A stretch of DNA of 64,000 nt from T1Sed10-7 sp041686695. Lineage in GTDB: Bacteria; Actinomycetota; Nitriliruptoria; Nitriliruptorales; Nitriliruptoraceae. The notes under the pieces were generated by a model. The model ran no database searches, had not been told where the DNA came from, and saw nothing but the letters and a program-made list of their open reading frames with translations. Position numbers and translations under genes: made by a program. The DNA is taken from NCBI GenBank assembly GCA_041686695.1, contig JAWLDJ010000001.1, positions 1 to 64,000 on the forward strand, given 5' to 3'. Below are positions 36,455-45,157 of this stretch, piece by piece; positions within the stretch are counted from its first letter, which is position 1; each line of letters starts with the position of its first letter.

Positions 36455-37456
36455 TCAGCTCCCCGGGGCGGGACCGGGTCCCAGCATGCCACCCGCATCG
36501 AGGTGGCGGGCGGCCAGCGCCAGGCGTTCGAGCAGCTCCCCGGCCGCGTCCGGACCGGGGTCGTGCTGGTCGAGCAGGGACGCTCCCGGCTCGACCCGGC
36601 GGACCTCGATGGCGCCGTCCACCGGGATGAGCGGCCGGTCGGTGACGTCGCTGGCCAGCAGCGTCGCCGTGCCGAGCCCACAGGCGTAGGGCAGCTCGGG
36701 CAGGGCCGCGGCCAGGGCGACGCCGGCTGCCAGCCCGACGGAGGTCTCCAGCGCCGAGGACACCACCGCCGGCAACCCGGCCCGATCGATCACCTCGAGG
36801 GCGCGGTGCACGCCACCGAGCGGCTGGACCTTGACCACGATCAGGTCCGCGGCGTCGAGCCCCGCGATGGCCAGGGGATCATCGGCGGTGCGTACCGACT
36901 CGTCGGCGGCCAGCGGCACGTCCACCCGCCGACGCACCTCGCGCAACTCGTCCACCGTGCGGCAGGGCTGTTCCACGTACTCCAGACCTCCCGCGGCGCG
37001 GTCGAGCCGAGCGATGGACAGCACCGCGGTCGCCACGTCCCAGGCGGCGTTGGCGTCGACACGGATCGCGCCGTGCGGCCCCAGGGCCGCGCGCACGGCG
37101 GCCACCCGTTCCACGTCCGCCGCCAGGTCCTGTCCCGGCTCGGCCACCTTGACCTTGGCCGTGCTGCACCCGCTGGCGGCGATCAGCCCCGCGGCGGTCG
37201 CCGCGTCGACGGCTGGCACCGTCGTGTTGACGGGCACGTGGTCGCGTACGGCTGGTGGGAAGGGGACGCGGGCGCCCGCCAACGCCGCCGCGAGCCAGCG
37301 GGACGCGTACGCGGGGCCGTACTCCGGAAAGGGGGAGAACTCGCCCCAGCCCGCCGGGCCGCGCAGGAGCACCCCGGTCCGCTCCGTGACCCCCCGGAAG
37401 CGCCGCCGCATCGGCACCCGGAAGGGACGCAGCAGATCGACGCCGGCGGCGTTCAC
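36455..37456 (-). CDS. menC: o-Succinylbenzoate synthase
   Basis: Enolase-superfamily dehydratase making o-succinylbenzoate. The 333-residue product has the catalytic lysine motif STAKVKVAEPG. It has the three metal ligands in IRVDANAAWD, EYVEQPC and LAADESVRT, and the second lysine in LIVVKVQPLGG. GTG start at 37456 whose GTGA overlaps the menA stop; the longer frame upstream was rejected. No menH (SHCHC synthase) lies between menD and menC. Confidence 0.93.
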   Translation of the reverse strand: MNAAGVDLLRPFRVPMRRRFRGVTERTGVLLRGPAGWGEFSPFPEYGPAYASRWLAAALAGARVPFPPAVRDHVPVNTTVPAVDAATAAGLIAASGCSTAKVKVAEPGQDLAADVERVAAVRAALGPHGAIRVDANAAWDVATAVLSIARLDRAAGGLEYVEQPCRTVDELREVRRRVDVPLAADESVRTADDPLAIAGLDAADLIVVKVQPLGGVHRALEVIDRAGLPAVVSSALETSVGLAAGVALAAALPELPYACGLGTATLLASDVTDRPLIPVDGAIEVRRVEPGASLLDQHDPGPDAAGELLERLALAARHLDAGGMLGPGPAPGS

Positions 37457-38352
37457 ACGGCACCGCCCTCGATCGCGATGCGGTTCATCAGCAGCGCGAC
37501 GGTCAGCAGCCCGGCGAACAGCAGCTGGGTCTGCGAGGTCGCCGCCAGCCCGGGGACCAACGCCGCCGGGGTGACCGCATCGCGCACGATCGCCAGCGCC
37601 CGTCGAGCCGACCACAGGCTCAGCAGGGGGGCCAGGAACCACAGGTTGGCCGCGTACAGTCCCATCGGCGCCAGGCTCAGGTAGGCACCCGCGACCAGCA
37701 GCCCGAACAGCACCCGGGTCTGACGATCACCGAGCTTGACGGCCAGGGTGGTCTTGCCGACCGCGCGGTCGGTGGGGATGTCCCTGAGGTTGTTGACGAC
37801 CAGCAGCGCCACGGCGAACAGCCCCATCGGCACGGCGGTCAGCACGGGCAGCAGGGTGAGCCGGCCGTCCTGTACGTACGCGGAGCCCGCGGTGGCGACC
37901 AGCCCGAAGAAGACGAACACCATCACCTCGCCGAGTCCGGCCGAGGCGTAGGGCTTCGGCCCACCGCTGTAGGCGAGGGTGGCCAGGATCGCGACCGCAC
38001 CGACCACCAGCAGCTCCCACCCGACCAGCATGGCCAGCGTGAGGCCCGCGAGGCTGGCCACCAGCAGGGCGAGGCCGATGGCCCGCCGCATCGCCGGCGG
38101 CGTGATCAGCCCGCTGGCGACCGCACGGCGCGGCCCGGCACGGTCCTCGGTGTCGACCCCCTTGACGCCGTCGAAGTAGTCGTTGGCGTAGTTGACCGCC
38201 ACCTGCAGCGCGAGTGCCACGACCAGAGCGAGACCGGCCCGGCCGAGCTCCAACCGCGGCGTCGGCGTGCTGGCCGCCACGGTGCCCACGACCACGGGGG
38301 CGACGGCGGCCGGCAGGGTGCGGGGGCGGGCGGCCTCGAGGTAGGCGTGCAT
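37453..38352 (-). CDS. menA: 1,4-Dihydroxy-2-naphthoate polyprenyltransferase
   Basis: Membrane enzyme attaching the prenyl tail to DHNA. The 299-residue product has several membrane helices, the first Asp motif NYANDYFDGVKGVDTEDRAGPRR and the second NNLRDIPTDRAVGKTTLAVKLG, both diagnostic of MenA. The ATG at 38352 overlaps the menB stop by one base (TGATG). Its prenyl donor probably comes from the synthase at 11094-12197. Confidence 0.95.
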   Translation of the reverse strand: MHAYLEAARPRTLPAAVAPVVVGTVAASTPTPRLELGRAGLALVVALALQVAVNYANDYFDGVKGVDTEDRAGPRRAVASGLITPPAMRRAIGLALLVASLAGLTLAMLVGWELLVVGAVAILATLAYSGGPKPYASAGLGEVMVFVFFGLVATAGSAYVQDGRLTLLPVLTAVPMGLFAVALLVVNNLRDIPTDRAVGKTTLAVKLGDRQTRVLFGLLVAGAYLSLAPMGLYAANLWFLAPLLSLWSARRALAIVRDAVTPAALVPGLAATSQTQLLFAGLLTVALLMNRIAIEGGAV

Positions 38353-39281
38353 CAGTAGTGGTACGGGAACGCGGACCAGTCGGGATCGCGCTTGTCGAGG
38401 AAACTGTCGCGCCCCTCGGCGGCCTCGTCGGTCATGTAGGCCAGACGCGTCGCCTCCCCGGCGAACACCTGCTGGCCGACCATCCCGTCGTCGGTGGCGT
38501 TGAGCGCGAACTTCAGCATCCGCAGCGCCGTGGGGGACTTCGCCGTGATCCGCTCGGCCCACGCCAGCGCGGTCGCCTCGAGCTCGGCGTGATCCACGAC
38601 CATGTTGACCATGCCCATGCGGTGCGCGTCGTCGGCGGAGTAGACCTCGCCGAGGAAGAAGATCTCCCGGGCGAACTTCTGTCCCACCTGCTTGGCGAGG
38701 TAGGCGGAACCGAACCCACCGTCGAAGGAGGCGACGTCGAGGTCGGTCTGCTTGAACCTGGCGTGCTCGCGACTGGCGATGGTCAGGTCGCAGACCACGT
38801 GCAGCGAGTGCCCACCCCCGGCGGCCCAACCCGGGACCACGCAGATCACCGCCTTGGGCATCATCCGGATCAGCCGCTGCACCTCCAGGATGTGGAGACG
38901 GCCCGAGCGGGCGGGATCGATGTCGACCGCGCTCTCCTCGCCGGGGGCACCGGTGTAGCGGTAGCCATCCCGACCGCGGATGCGCTGATCGCCCCCCGAG
39001 CAGAAGGCCCACCCGCCGTCCCGCGGCGAGGGCCCGTTGCCCGTCAGCAGCACGCATCCCACATCGGAGGTCGTGCGGGCGTGCTCGAGCGCCCGCAGCA
39101 ACTCGTCGACGGTGTGGGGACGGAAGGCGTTGCGCACCGCCGGGCGATCGAAGGCGACGCGGACCGTGGGCAGATCGCCACCCGTCGAGGGGTCCACCGC
39201 GCGGTGGTAGGTCACGTCGGTCAGGTCGGCGAAGCCGTCCACCGGACGCCAGCGTTCGGCATCGAAGAGCTCGGAGACCAT
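38352..39281 (-). CDS. menB: 1,4-Dihydroxy-2-naphthoyl-CoA synthase
   Basis: Crotonase-fold ring-closing enzyme. The 309-residue product has VRNAFRPHTVDELLRAL, FCSGGDQRIRGRDGYRYTG, VPGWAAGGGHSLHVVCDLTIAS and DVASFDGGFGSAYLA with the active-site residues. The family's FLDKRDPDWSAFPYHY end is intact. It is first of the menB-A-C-D operon and divergent from menE, with a 77-base shared promoter region. Confidence 0.96.
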   Translation of the reverse strand: MVSELFDAERWRPVDGFADLTDVTYHRAVDPSTGGDLPTVRVAFDRPAVRNAFRPHTVDELLRALEHARTTSDVGCVLLTGNGPSPRDGGWAFCSGGDQRIRGRDGYRYTGAPGEESAVDIDPARSGRLHILEVQRLIRMMPKAVICVVPGWAAGGGHSLHVVCDLTIASREHARFKQTDLDVASFDGGFGSAYLAKQVGQKFAREIFFLGEVYSADDAHRMGMVNMVVDHAELEATALAWAERITAKSPTALRMLKFALNATDDGMVGQQVFAGEATRLAYMTDEAAEGRDSFLDKRDPDWSAFPYHY

Positions 39282-39358
39282 GGTGCGCTCCCGGTGGATG
39301 GGTCGACGGCCTCGTACGCTACCGCAGGGTCCCCCGCCGCCCTCAGGAGCCGAGCACC

Positions 39359-40558
39359 GTGGCAGAGCTGTACGCCCTGCGGGTCGATCGCGCCCGCACG
39401 GGCGCGCTGTTGGCGTGGACGTGGGAGCGGTCAGCGGCTGCCGTGGTGCTGCCCGAGGACGCCCCCGAGCCCACGGTCCGCCGGCTCCTCGACCAACTCG
39501 CGCCCGCAGCCCTGGTCGAGCTCGGACGGGACGGAGGCCTCCGACGGCAGGCGCTGCCCGATCCGGCCCCGGTCGACGACGAGGTCGCGCTGGTCGTCAC
39601 CACCTCGGGAAGCTCCGGGAGACCGAAGGGGGTCGAACTGGACCACGCCGCGGTGCAGGCCTCGGTGGCCGCGGGCCTGCGGCGGCTCGGTGCACGCCCC
39701 GGCGACCGCTGGGGACTGGCGCTGCCCACCCACCACGTGGCTGGCATCACGGTGCACCTCAGGGCCGCCGCGCTGGGGACCGAGGCGGTGGTGGCCCCCG
39801 ACACCCCCTCGGTCGCCGACCTCGACGTCGAGCACATCGCCCTGGTGCCGAGCCAGCTGGATCGGCTCCTGACCCTCGGCGCCCCGCTGGCACGCTTCAC
39901 GACGATCCTGCTCGGCGGCGCGCCGGCCTCACGCGCGTTGCTGGAGCGAGCCGAGGTGGCCGGCGCCACGGTCGTGCGGTCCTACGGGATGACGGAGACG
40001 GTGGGCGGCTGCGTCTACGACGGCGTGCCGCTCGACGGCGTCGAGGTGGAGGTCGGCACCGACCGGGTGCTCCGGCTCCGCGGTCCGGTCCTGTGCCGCG
40101 GTTACCGGGCGCGCGACCCCCGTGGCCGCGTCCGGTCGACCCCCGCGGTGGATCCGGAGGGGTGGTTCCGCACCAGCGACCTCGGTCGCTGGTCCCACGG
40201 CCGCCTCGAGGTGCTGGGACGCGCCGACGACGTCCTGGTCTCCGGCGGCGAGAACGTGCCCCTGCCAGCCGTGCTCGAGCGGCTGCTGTCGCATCCCGGG
40301 GTGGCTGACGCCGCCGTGCTGCCCGCCCCCGACCGACGGTGGGGCCAGGTGCCCGTCGCCGTGGTGGTACCACGCGATCCGGGGGCACCTCCGAGACTCG
40401 AGCAGCTCCGCGCGCACGTGCGCCGGGATGCGCCGGCGGCGTACGCCCCCGGGCGACTGCTCGTGCTGCCGGCGCTGCCGCGGGACCAGATGGGCAAGCT
40501 CTCGCGGCCGCAGCTCGAACGGCTGGTGGCCGAGGCCCGTTCCGTCACCGTGCGGTAG
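39359..40558 (+). CDS. menE: o-Succinylbenzoate-CoA ligase
   Basis: Adenylate-forming enzyme activating o-succinylbenzoate to its CoA ester. The 399-residue product has the P-loop VVTTSGSSGRPKGVELDH, the YGMTETVGGCVYDG motif, the hinge GRADDVLVSGGENV and the C-terminal catalytic lysine in DQMGKLSRPQL. It is shorter than most acyl-CoA ligases, as usual for MenE. The GTG at 39359 has CAGGAGC upstream. It ends 17 bases from the convergent anti-sigma gene, with no clear terminator between. Confidence 0.92.
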   Translation: MAELYALRVDRARTGALLAWTWERSAAAVVLPEDAPEPTVRRLLDQLAPAALVELGRDGGLRRQALPDPAPVDDEVALVVTTSGSSGRPKGVELDHAAVQASVAAGLRRLGARPGDRWGLALPTHHVAGITVHLRAAALGTEAVVAPDTPSVADLDVEHIALVPSQLDRLLTLGAPLARFTTILLGGAPASRALLERAEVAGATVVRSYGMTETVGGCVYDGVPLDGVEVEVGTDRVLRLRGPVLCRGYRARDPRGRVRSTPAVDPEGWFRTSDLGRWSHGRLEVLGRADDVLVSGGENVPLPAVLERLLSHPGVADAAVLPAPDRRWGQVPVAVVVPRDPGAPPRLEQLRAHVRRDAPAAYAPGRLLVLPALPRDQMGKLSRPQLERLVAEARSVTVR

Positions 40559-40575
40559 CCGAGCGCTGGTGCCAC

Positions 40576-41421
40576 TCAGCCGAGCTGGAGGGTCATCATC
40601 GGCTCGTCACTGGGGACCGGGGACCCACCTTCGGGCTCGATGGTGATACCGACCGCGGTCGCCCGCGCCACGTCTCCGGTCATGACACGGGTCGCGCGGC
40701 CCTGGTCATCGGGGTCGAACAGGCCGGCGGGGACGGCGCCGTCCGGGGTGATGAGCCACAGGACGTAGGTGTGCTCGTGCGGCGCCGGCTCCCAGCCCTC
40801 CGCGATGAACACCGCCTCCCCGCGGGTCGGGGACGCCACGACGCGACCCAGGAGGTCATCGTGGGTGACGGAGACGGTGACCACATCCGGTGCCGCCAGG
40901 ACGTCGGTCACCGCCGAGGAGGTCAGGACCGGGGCATCGACGGTCCGCCGCTCGAGGTCGGCCAGGCGCTCGGTGACCGCGCCCAGCTCGGCCGAGGTCT
41001 GTTCCGCCGTGCCGGCGATCACCTCGAGGTTGGCGACCTGCCCCTGCAGCGAGGCCACCACCGCGGCGAGCCCCCCGACGGCCACGAGCAGCAGGGCTGC
41101 GGCGATGCCGAGACCGTTGGCCACCCACCGAGGTACGGCGCGGCGGGCAGCGAGCTTCTCGACGGGGGCCTCGACGACCGGCTCGGGCCGCTCCTGGCGG
41201 ACCGCGTCGATCTCGGTGAGGATCCGCCCGCGCAGCCCCGCCGACGGCCCCGCCACGGAGATGGCTCCGAGCCGCGCAGCGGTCGCCTGCAGCTCCTGCA
41301 CCTCCTGTTCGCACGCACCGCACACGGCCAGGTGCGCCTCGAACAGCACCCGCTCGTCCTCCGGGAGGGCGTCGACGGCATAGGCGCCGGTGAGGGTGTG
41401 CAGATCGGGATACGACGACAT
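40576..41421 (-). CDS. rskA: Anti-sigma factor of the RskA type
   Basis: Membrane anti-sigma factor that holds its partner ECF sigma inactive. The 281-residue product has a zinc-binding anti-sigma domain (residues 1-60) with AHLAVCGACEQEV, the H-x3-C-x2-C motif. One membrane segment lies near residues 100-122 (GLGIAAALLLVAVGGLAAVVA). An extracytoplasmic RskA domain follows (GEAVFIAEGWEPAPHEHTYVLWLI.PDG..PAGLF). The ATG at 41421 shares its A with the sigma stop and has GGGGG seven bases upstream; a GTG at 41424 is the alternative. Signal-driven proteolysis of RskA is known for the family; the trigger here is unknown. Confidence 0.88.
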   Translation of the reverse strand: MSSYPDLHTLTGAYAVDALPEDERVLFEAHLAVCGACEQEVQELQATAARLGAISVAGPSAGLRGRILTEIDAVRQERPEPVVEAPVEKLAARRAVPRWVANGLGIAAALLLVAVGGLAAVVASLQGQVANLEVIAGTAEQTSAELGAVTERLADLERRTVDAPVLTSSAVTDVLAAPDVVTVSVTHDDLLGRVVASPTRGEAVFIAEGWEPAPHEHTYVLWLITPDGAVPAGLFDPDDQGRATRVMTGDVARATAVGITIEPEGGSPVPSDEPMMTLQLG

Positions 41422-42029
41422 CACGCCACCCCCAACGCATCACGCAGGCGGATCAGACCGTCGCGCATGCGGGTCTTGACCGTGCCGAGCGGGGTGTCCA
41501 GCAGCTCGGCCACCTCGCGATAGGTGTAGCCCTGGTAGTAGGCCAGCTCGACCGCTTGCCGTTGCAGATCGGTGAGGGTGGACAGCGCCGTGCGGACCTG
41601 CTCGTGCTCGAACGAGACCTCGACGCGCTCACTGACCTCGTCGAAATCCCGCGCGTAGTGCTGATCGGCCACACGTTGGGTGCGGTTCCTGGACGCCTGC
41701 TCGGAACGCACACGGTCGATGGCCCGCCGATGCGCCATGGTCAGGATCCAGGTCCGTGCGGAGCCGCGATCGGGGTCGAACCGCACGGCGCTGCGCCACA
41801 CCTCGACCATGACCTCCTGCGTCACCTCCTCCGACTGGGCGGGATCGCGCACGACCCGCCGCACGATGCCGTGGACGAGGGAGCCGATGCGGTCGTAGAG
41901 GGCCGCGAACGCGGCCTGGTCACCCCGCGCCACCGCCAGGAGGAGGACCTCCTCATCGCGCGCCTGCTCGGGGGCCCTCACCTCGTCGGGTCCGGCGACC
42001 GGGTGCAGCCAACGATCTTCGAGCGCCAC
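41421..42029 (-). CDS. sigK: ECF RNA polymerase sigma factor, SigK type
   Basis: The 202-residue sigma factor has region 2 (VHGIVRRVVRDPAQSEEVTQEVMVEVWRSAVRFDPDRGSARTWILTMAHRRAIDRVR) and region 4 (ALSTLTDLQRQAVELAYYQGYTYREVAELLDTPLGTVKTRMRDGLIRLRDAL). This is the layout of ECF sigma factors paired with RskA. GTG at 42029 preceded by GGAGGGTGG. The 168-base upstream gap contains an 11-base palindrome TCGGTAACCGA (42110-42120) that could belong to an autoregulated promoter. Its targets are not visible. Confidence 0.88.
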   Translation of the reverse strand: MALEDRWLHPVAGPDEVRAPEQARDEEVLLLAVARGDQAAFAALYDRIGSLVHGIVRRVVRDPAQSEEVTQEVMVEVWRSAVRFDPDRGSARTWILTMAHRRAIDRVRSEQASRNRTQRVADQHYARDFDEVSERVEVSFEHEQVRTALSTLTDLQRQAVELAYYQGYTYREVAELLDTPLGTVKTRMRDGLIRLRDALGVA

Positions 42030-42197
42030 ACCACCCTCCGCCGTCGGTCCGACTCCACCGGTCGGCGACCGGTTGACAGGACCGCGCCGATCACGGTCTC
42101 ACCCCTTCTTCGGTAACCGAGGCCCTGCGGGTTGGCCGTCGTCGCTGCCGATGCGCGTGGACCCGACGCAGCGGTCCTGCCGGCACCACCGACCCGC

Positions 42198-43412
42198 CTA
42201 GAGATCAGCGTAGGAGTGCAGCCCGACGACCACGTAGTTCGCGATCAGGTAGGTGCCCATGAGCACGATGAACGCCGCGACACCGATCCACGCGGCACCC
42301 CGGCCCTTGACACCTCGGGTCGCTCGGGCGTGGAGGTAGCCGGCGTACGCGATCCAGGTCAGGAAGGCGCCGGTCTCCTTCGGGTCCCACCCCCAGAACC
42401 GCCCCCAGGACACCTCCGCCCACATCGCGCCGGCGATCGTGCCGACGGTCCACAGCACGAACGCGAAGGCCGTCGTGCGGTGGGCGATGCCGTCCATCGT
42501 CGCCGTCGAGGGCAGGAAGGGCACGAACCAGCGGGCGAGCAGCGCGGCGGCCACCATGGTGAGGTTGACGGTCAGGAACCGCCCGAGGCCGGCCGTGAGC
42601 GTCTCGGCCGTGGTCAGCCACACCCAGGAGACGAGCGAGGTCCCGAGGAAGGTGCCCACGGCGAGCTTGACCGGTGAGATGCCGGCGCGCAACGCGCGGT
42701 GGTAGGCCGCGAGCTCGGCCCGGTCGCGTTCATCGTCCGGGTCACTCTCGGGCCCATCGGCCGCCGCGGGCGTCACGGCGGCGTCCCGCGTGTCCGCGGC
42801 CGCACCATCGCTCACGTCGCCGATGTAGGCGGCCCCGACCGTGGAGCCGCCTGCGGACCGTGACCGGCTTCGAGCCACCGACAACTCCGCGGTGTCACGG
42901 AGCAGGAACAGCGCGTTGAAGATGAACGCGGCCGCGAAGATCCCCATACCGCTGACCAGCAGCGACACGTGGAACGGTCGCCACCACGTGTCCAGGATCG
43001 GCATCAGCGGCCCCGGCTCGGCGTACATGAGCATCGCCATGCCCAGCACCAGGGCCCCGCCGAGCAGGACGAACCCGTCGAGCTCCGGACGCCGTCGGAC
43101 GAAGTGCAGGTAGCCGAGTCCGACCACGACCCCGACCAGCGCCATCAGCGAGGTGACCTCGAACATGTTCCCCAGCGGCAGACGCCCCTGTGCCAGTCCG
43201 CGCACGATCTCGTGCGCGACGTGCGCCACGATGCCGAGCACGGCCAGGACCGTGGCGACGCGTCGGGCCAGCCGGCCGCGATCACGTACGTCGGTGCGTC
43301 CCACGGTCGTCGTCAGGGCGTACAGGGAGACGAACGCCGCCGTCAGGTACAGCATCAGCGTTGTCGGGAAGTACAGCAGTCGGGACAGCTGCGCGAGCTG
43401 GTCGGGGCCCAT
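42198..43412 (-). CDS. ccsB: Cytochrome c maturation protein CcsB/ResC (heme handling)
   Basis: System II membrane protein that, with ResB, carries and ligates heme to apocytochrome c. The 404-residue product has multiple helices. It carries the WWD motif region near the end (MWAEVSWGRFWGWDPKETGAFLTWIAYAGYLHARAT), diagnostic of the CcsA/CcsB/CcmC/CcmF heme handlers, plus conserved histidines. A polar Ala/Asp loop sits mid-protein. The ATG at 43412 is used; GTG at 43418 is an alternative. Its first 131 bases overlap the end of resB in another frame, which is unusual (see findings). Confidence 0.9.
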   Translation of the reverse strand: MGPDQLAQLSRLLYFPTTLMLYLTAAFVSLYALTTTVGRTDVRDRGRLARRVATVLAVLGIVAHVAHEIVRGLAQGRLPLGNMFEVTSLMALVGVVVGLGYLHFVRRRPELDGFVLLGGALVLGMAMLMYAEPGPLMPILDTWWRPFHVSLLVSGMGIFAAAFIFNALFLLRDTAELSVARSRSRSAGGSTVGAAYIGDVSDGAAADTRDAAVTPAAADGPESDPDDERDRAELAAYHRALRAGISPVKLAVGTFLGTSLVSWVWLTTAETLTAGLGRFLTVNLTMVAAALLARWFVPFLPSTATMDGIAHRTTAFAFVLWTVGTIAGAMWAEVSWGRFWGWDPKETGAFLTWIAYAGYLHARATRGVKGRGAAWIGVAAFIVLMGTYLIANYVVVGLHSYADL

Positions 43413-45087
43413 GGTCACTCCACCTCGAGGTCTCGGCCGTGCGCGGGGCGTTCGGGGTCCCCTCATCGGGGTCGGTCGGAGAGGGTGTGGCGCTGGTCGC
43501 CGCCATCAGTTCGGTGACGAGGTCCTCGAACTCCTGCTCGAAGGCCTCGGGGCGCTGGAACGCCCGGCCGGCGACGGTGACCAGGGTACGCGCGGCGGCC
43601 GGATCCTCCATCGTCACGACCCACAGGCGTCGACGGTAGGCGTACAACGATCCCAGGAGCCCCAGGACCAGCAGGCCCGAGCCGAGCAGCAGGTAGGGCA
43701 CCTGTGGCCGTGAGCTCACCTGGAAGCCGACCCAGCGGCGCAGCTCCGGGAAGGAGATCGTGACCCCCTCCACCTCGATCGACTGGCCGAGCCTGAGCGC
43801 TCCGAAGCCGTCGGAGTCGAGCGCCGCCACGTCGAGCTCGTTGATCGTCTGCTGGGTGGCGCCGAGCCGCAGGTCGCCGCGGTACTGCTCGAACACCAGT
43901 AGCGGCGCGTCGGCCCAGGGCGCACCCGTGGGGACCGGACGTCCGTCCTCACCGTCGGGGGCGTAGGGGTAGAGGAACACGTCGAGCCCGAGGTCGGGTT
44001 CGGCGGCCGGTGCCTTGACGGCACCACGGTAGAACCCGCCATCGGCCAACACCGGGGTGAGGAAGGTGTCGTGCAGCACCTCGCCGTCGACCTCGACGAC
44101 GACGCGCGGGGCGTAGCCCCAGTCCAGCTGCGTGATCCGGGTGCCGTCCAGGTTCAGCGGCTGGTTGCTGTCGACGACGGCGGCGAAGGGTTCGCCGTCG
44201 ACCGGCGTGATCTGCACATCGGAGCGGAACACCGTCGGCTGCCCGGCACCGGGGGCCAGAGGGTCACGTACCCAATCGACATGGAACTCCTCGAGCTCCA
44301 TCCGCCAGCCGTCATGGTCGCTCTCACCGAACCACCGACCCGGGCTGTAGGACCAGTAGGACACCGCGGTGTCCCGGAAGCCCGGATCGCCTTCGACGAC
44401 GCCTCGCTGGCCCTCGAAGGTGAGCAGCTGGCCGACGACGATCGCGGCGAGCAGGACGTAGAAGGAGAGGTGGAAGACCAGGCTCCCACCCTCTCTGGCC
44501 CACAGGCCCTTCTCGGCCGCGACCTGGGCCGGACGGCGGTCCGCGCCATCGCCGTCGTGGCGGCGCACCCGCCAACGGCGCTGCGCCAGCACACGCACCG
44601 CGCTGGCGCGTACCTGCTCCGGGGAGTGGTCCGTCACGAAGCTCGTCCGCTCGTCCTGCGCGCCGAGGTGCCGGACGATGGGTGGCTGGCTGCGCCGCAC
44701 GAGCCGGACCCAGGCCTTGATGCGTGGGATCAGGCAGGCGGTCAGGCTGATGTACAGCGCCAGCAGGACCGCGAGGAAGATCGCGGAGCCGTACACGTCG
44801 AAGGCTCCGACCGCGTCCAGGACCTGGCTGACCACCACCCCGGGACCGGACTCCCCGGCCCGCCACGCGGCCACGGTGGAGGGCACGTTGGGTTCCTGCG
44901 GCACCCCGGTGGCCACGATGCTGAGCACCGCCAACGCCAACAGGAGGTAGAGCGCCGTGCGCATCCGCGCCAACCAGCGCCAGCCCATCAGCACGGCGTC
45001 CCAGACGAAGGCGACCGGACCGGTCGGCGAGGTTCGTCCACGCCGAAGCGGTGGGTTCTGCTGCGGAGGTGGGGCGGACTCGGTCAC
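43282..45087 (-). CDS. resB: Cytochrome c maturation protein ResB
   Basis: The 601-residue product has three N-terminal helices (LYLLLALAVLSIVATGVPQEP, FLAVLLALYISLTACLIPRI, LSFYVLLAAIVVGQLLTFEGQ), a large extracytoplasmic ResB domain and a final helix (YLLLGSGLLVLGLLGSLYAYRRRLWV). This is the ResB/Ccs1 topology. GTG start. After the last helix comes a soluble tail of about 120 residues. Its last ~45 residues (SDHGPRPARAAV... to GTHRRT) read through the ccsB start in another frame. A stop TGA two bases before the ccsB ATG exists one frame over, so a single-base shift may have removed the original end. Confidence 0.88.
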   Translation of the reverse strand: MTESAPPPQQNPPLRRGRTSPTGPVAFVWDAVLMGWRWLARMRTALYLLLALAVLSIVATGVPQEPNVPSTVAAWRAGESGPGVVVSQVLDAVGAFDVYGSAIFLAVLLALYISLTACLIPRIKAWVRLVRRSQPPIVRHLGAQDERTSFVTDHSPEQVRASAVRVLAQRRWRVRRHDGDGADRRPAQVAAEKGLWAREGGSLVFHLSFYVLLAAIVVGQLLTFEGQRGVVEGDPGFRDTAVSYWSYSPGRWFGESDHDGWRMELEEFHVDWVRDPLAPGAGQPTVFRSDVQITPVDGEPFAAVVDSNQPLNLDGTRITQLDWGYAPRVVVEVDGEVLHDTFLTPVLADGGFYRGAVKAPAAEPDLGLDVFLYPYAPDGEDGRPVPTGAPWADAPLLVFEQYRGDLRLGATQQTINELDVAALDSDGFGALRLGQSIEVEGVTISFPELRRWVGFQVSSRPQVPYLLLGSGLLVLGLLGSLYAYRRRLWVVTMEDPAAARTLVTVAGRAFQRPEAFEQEFEDLVTELMAATSATPSPTDPDEGTPNAPRTAETSRWSDHGPRPARAAVPTAVLPDNADAVPDGGVRLPVRPDDDRGTHRRT

Positions 45088-45157
45088 GGTGCGGGATCCT
45101 CTGCGACGCTGGTGCGACGGTGGACGTCAAGGGCGGTCCCGGGAACGACAGCGGTGA

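Noticed and set aside
33950..37684. Very long open frame on the plus strand opposite menD and menC
   Set aside because: It is the high-GC antisense shadow of two clearly recognised enzymes. Its translation is low-complexity, with no motif and no ribosome site of its own. The same applies to other long antisense frames across the nuo and hem genes.
42073..42078. TTGACA on the plus strand near 42073
   Set aside because: A consensus -35 box, but no -10 box at a suitable distance and no plus-strand gene follows; the downstream region is the opposite-strand ccsB end.
42110..42120. TCGGTAACCGA palindrome upstream of the ECF sigma gene as a defined operator
   Set aside because: Only eleven bases and a single copy, with no known regulator of this site in the window; noted in the sigma-factor entry only.
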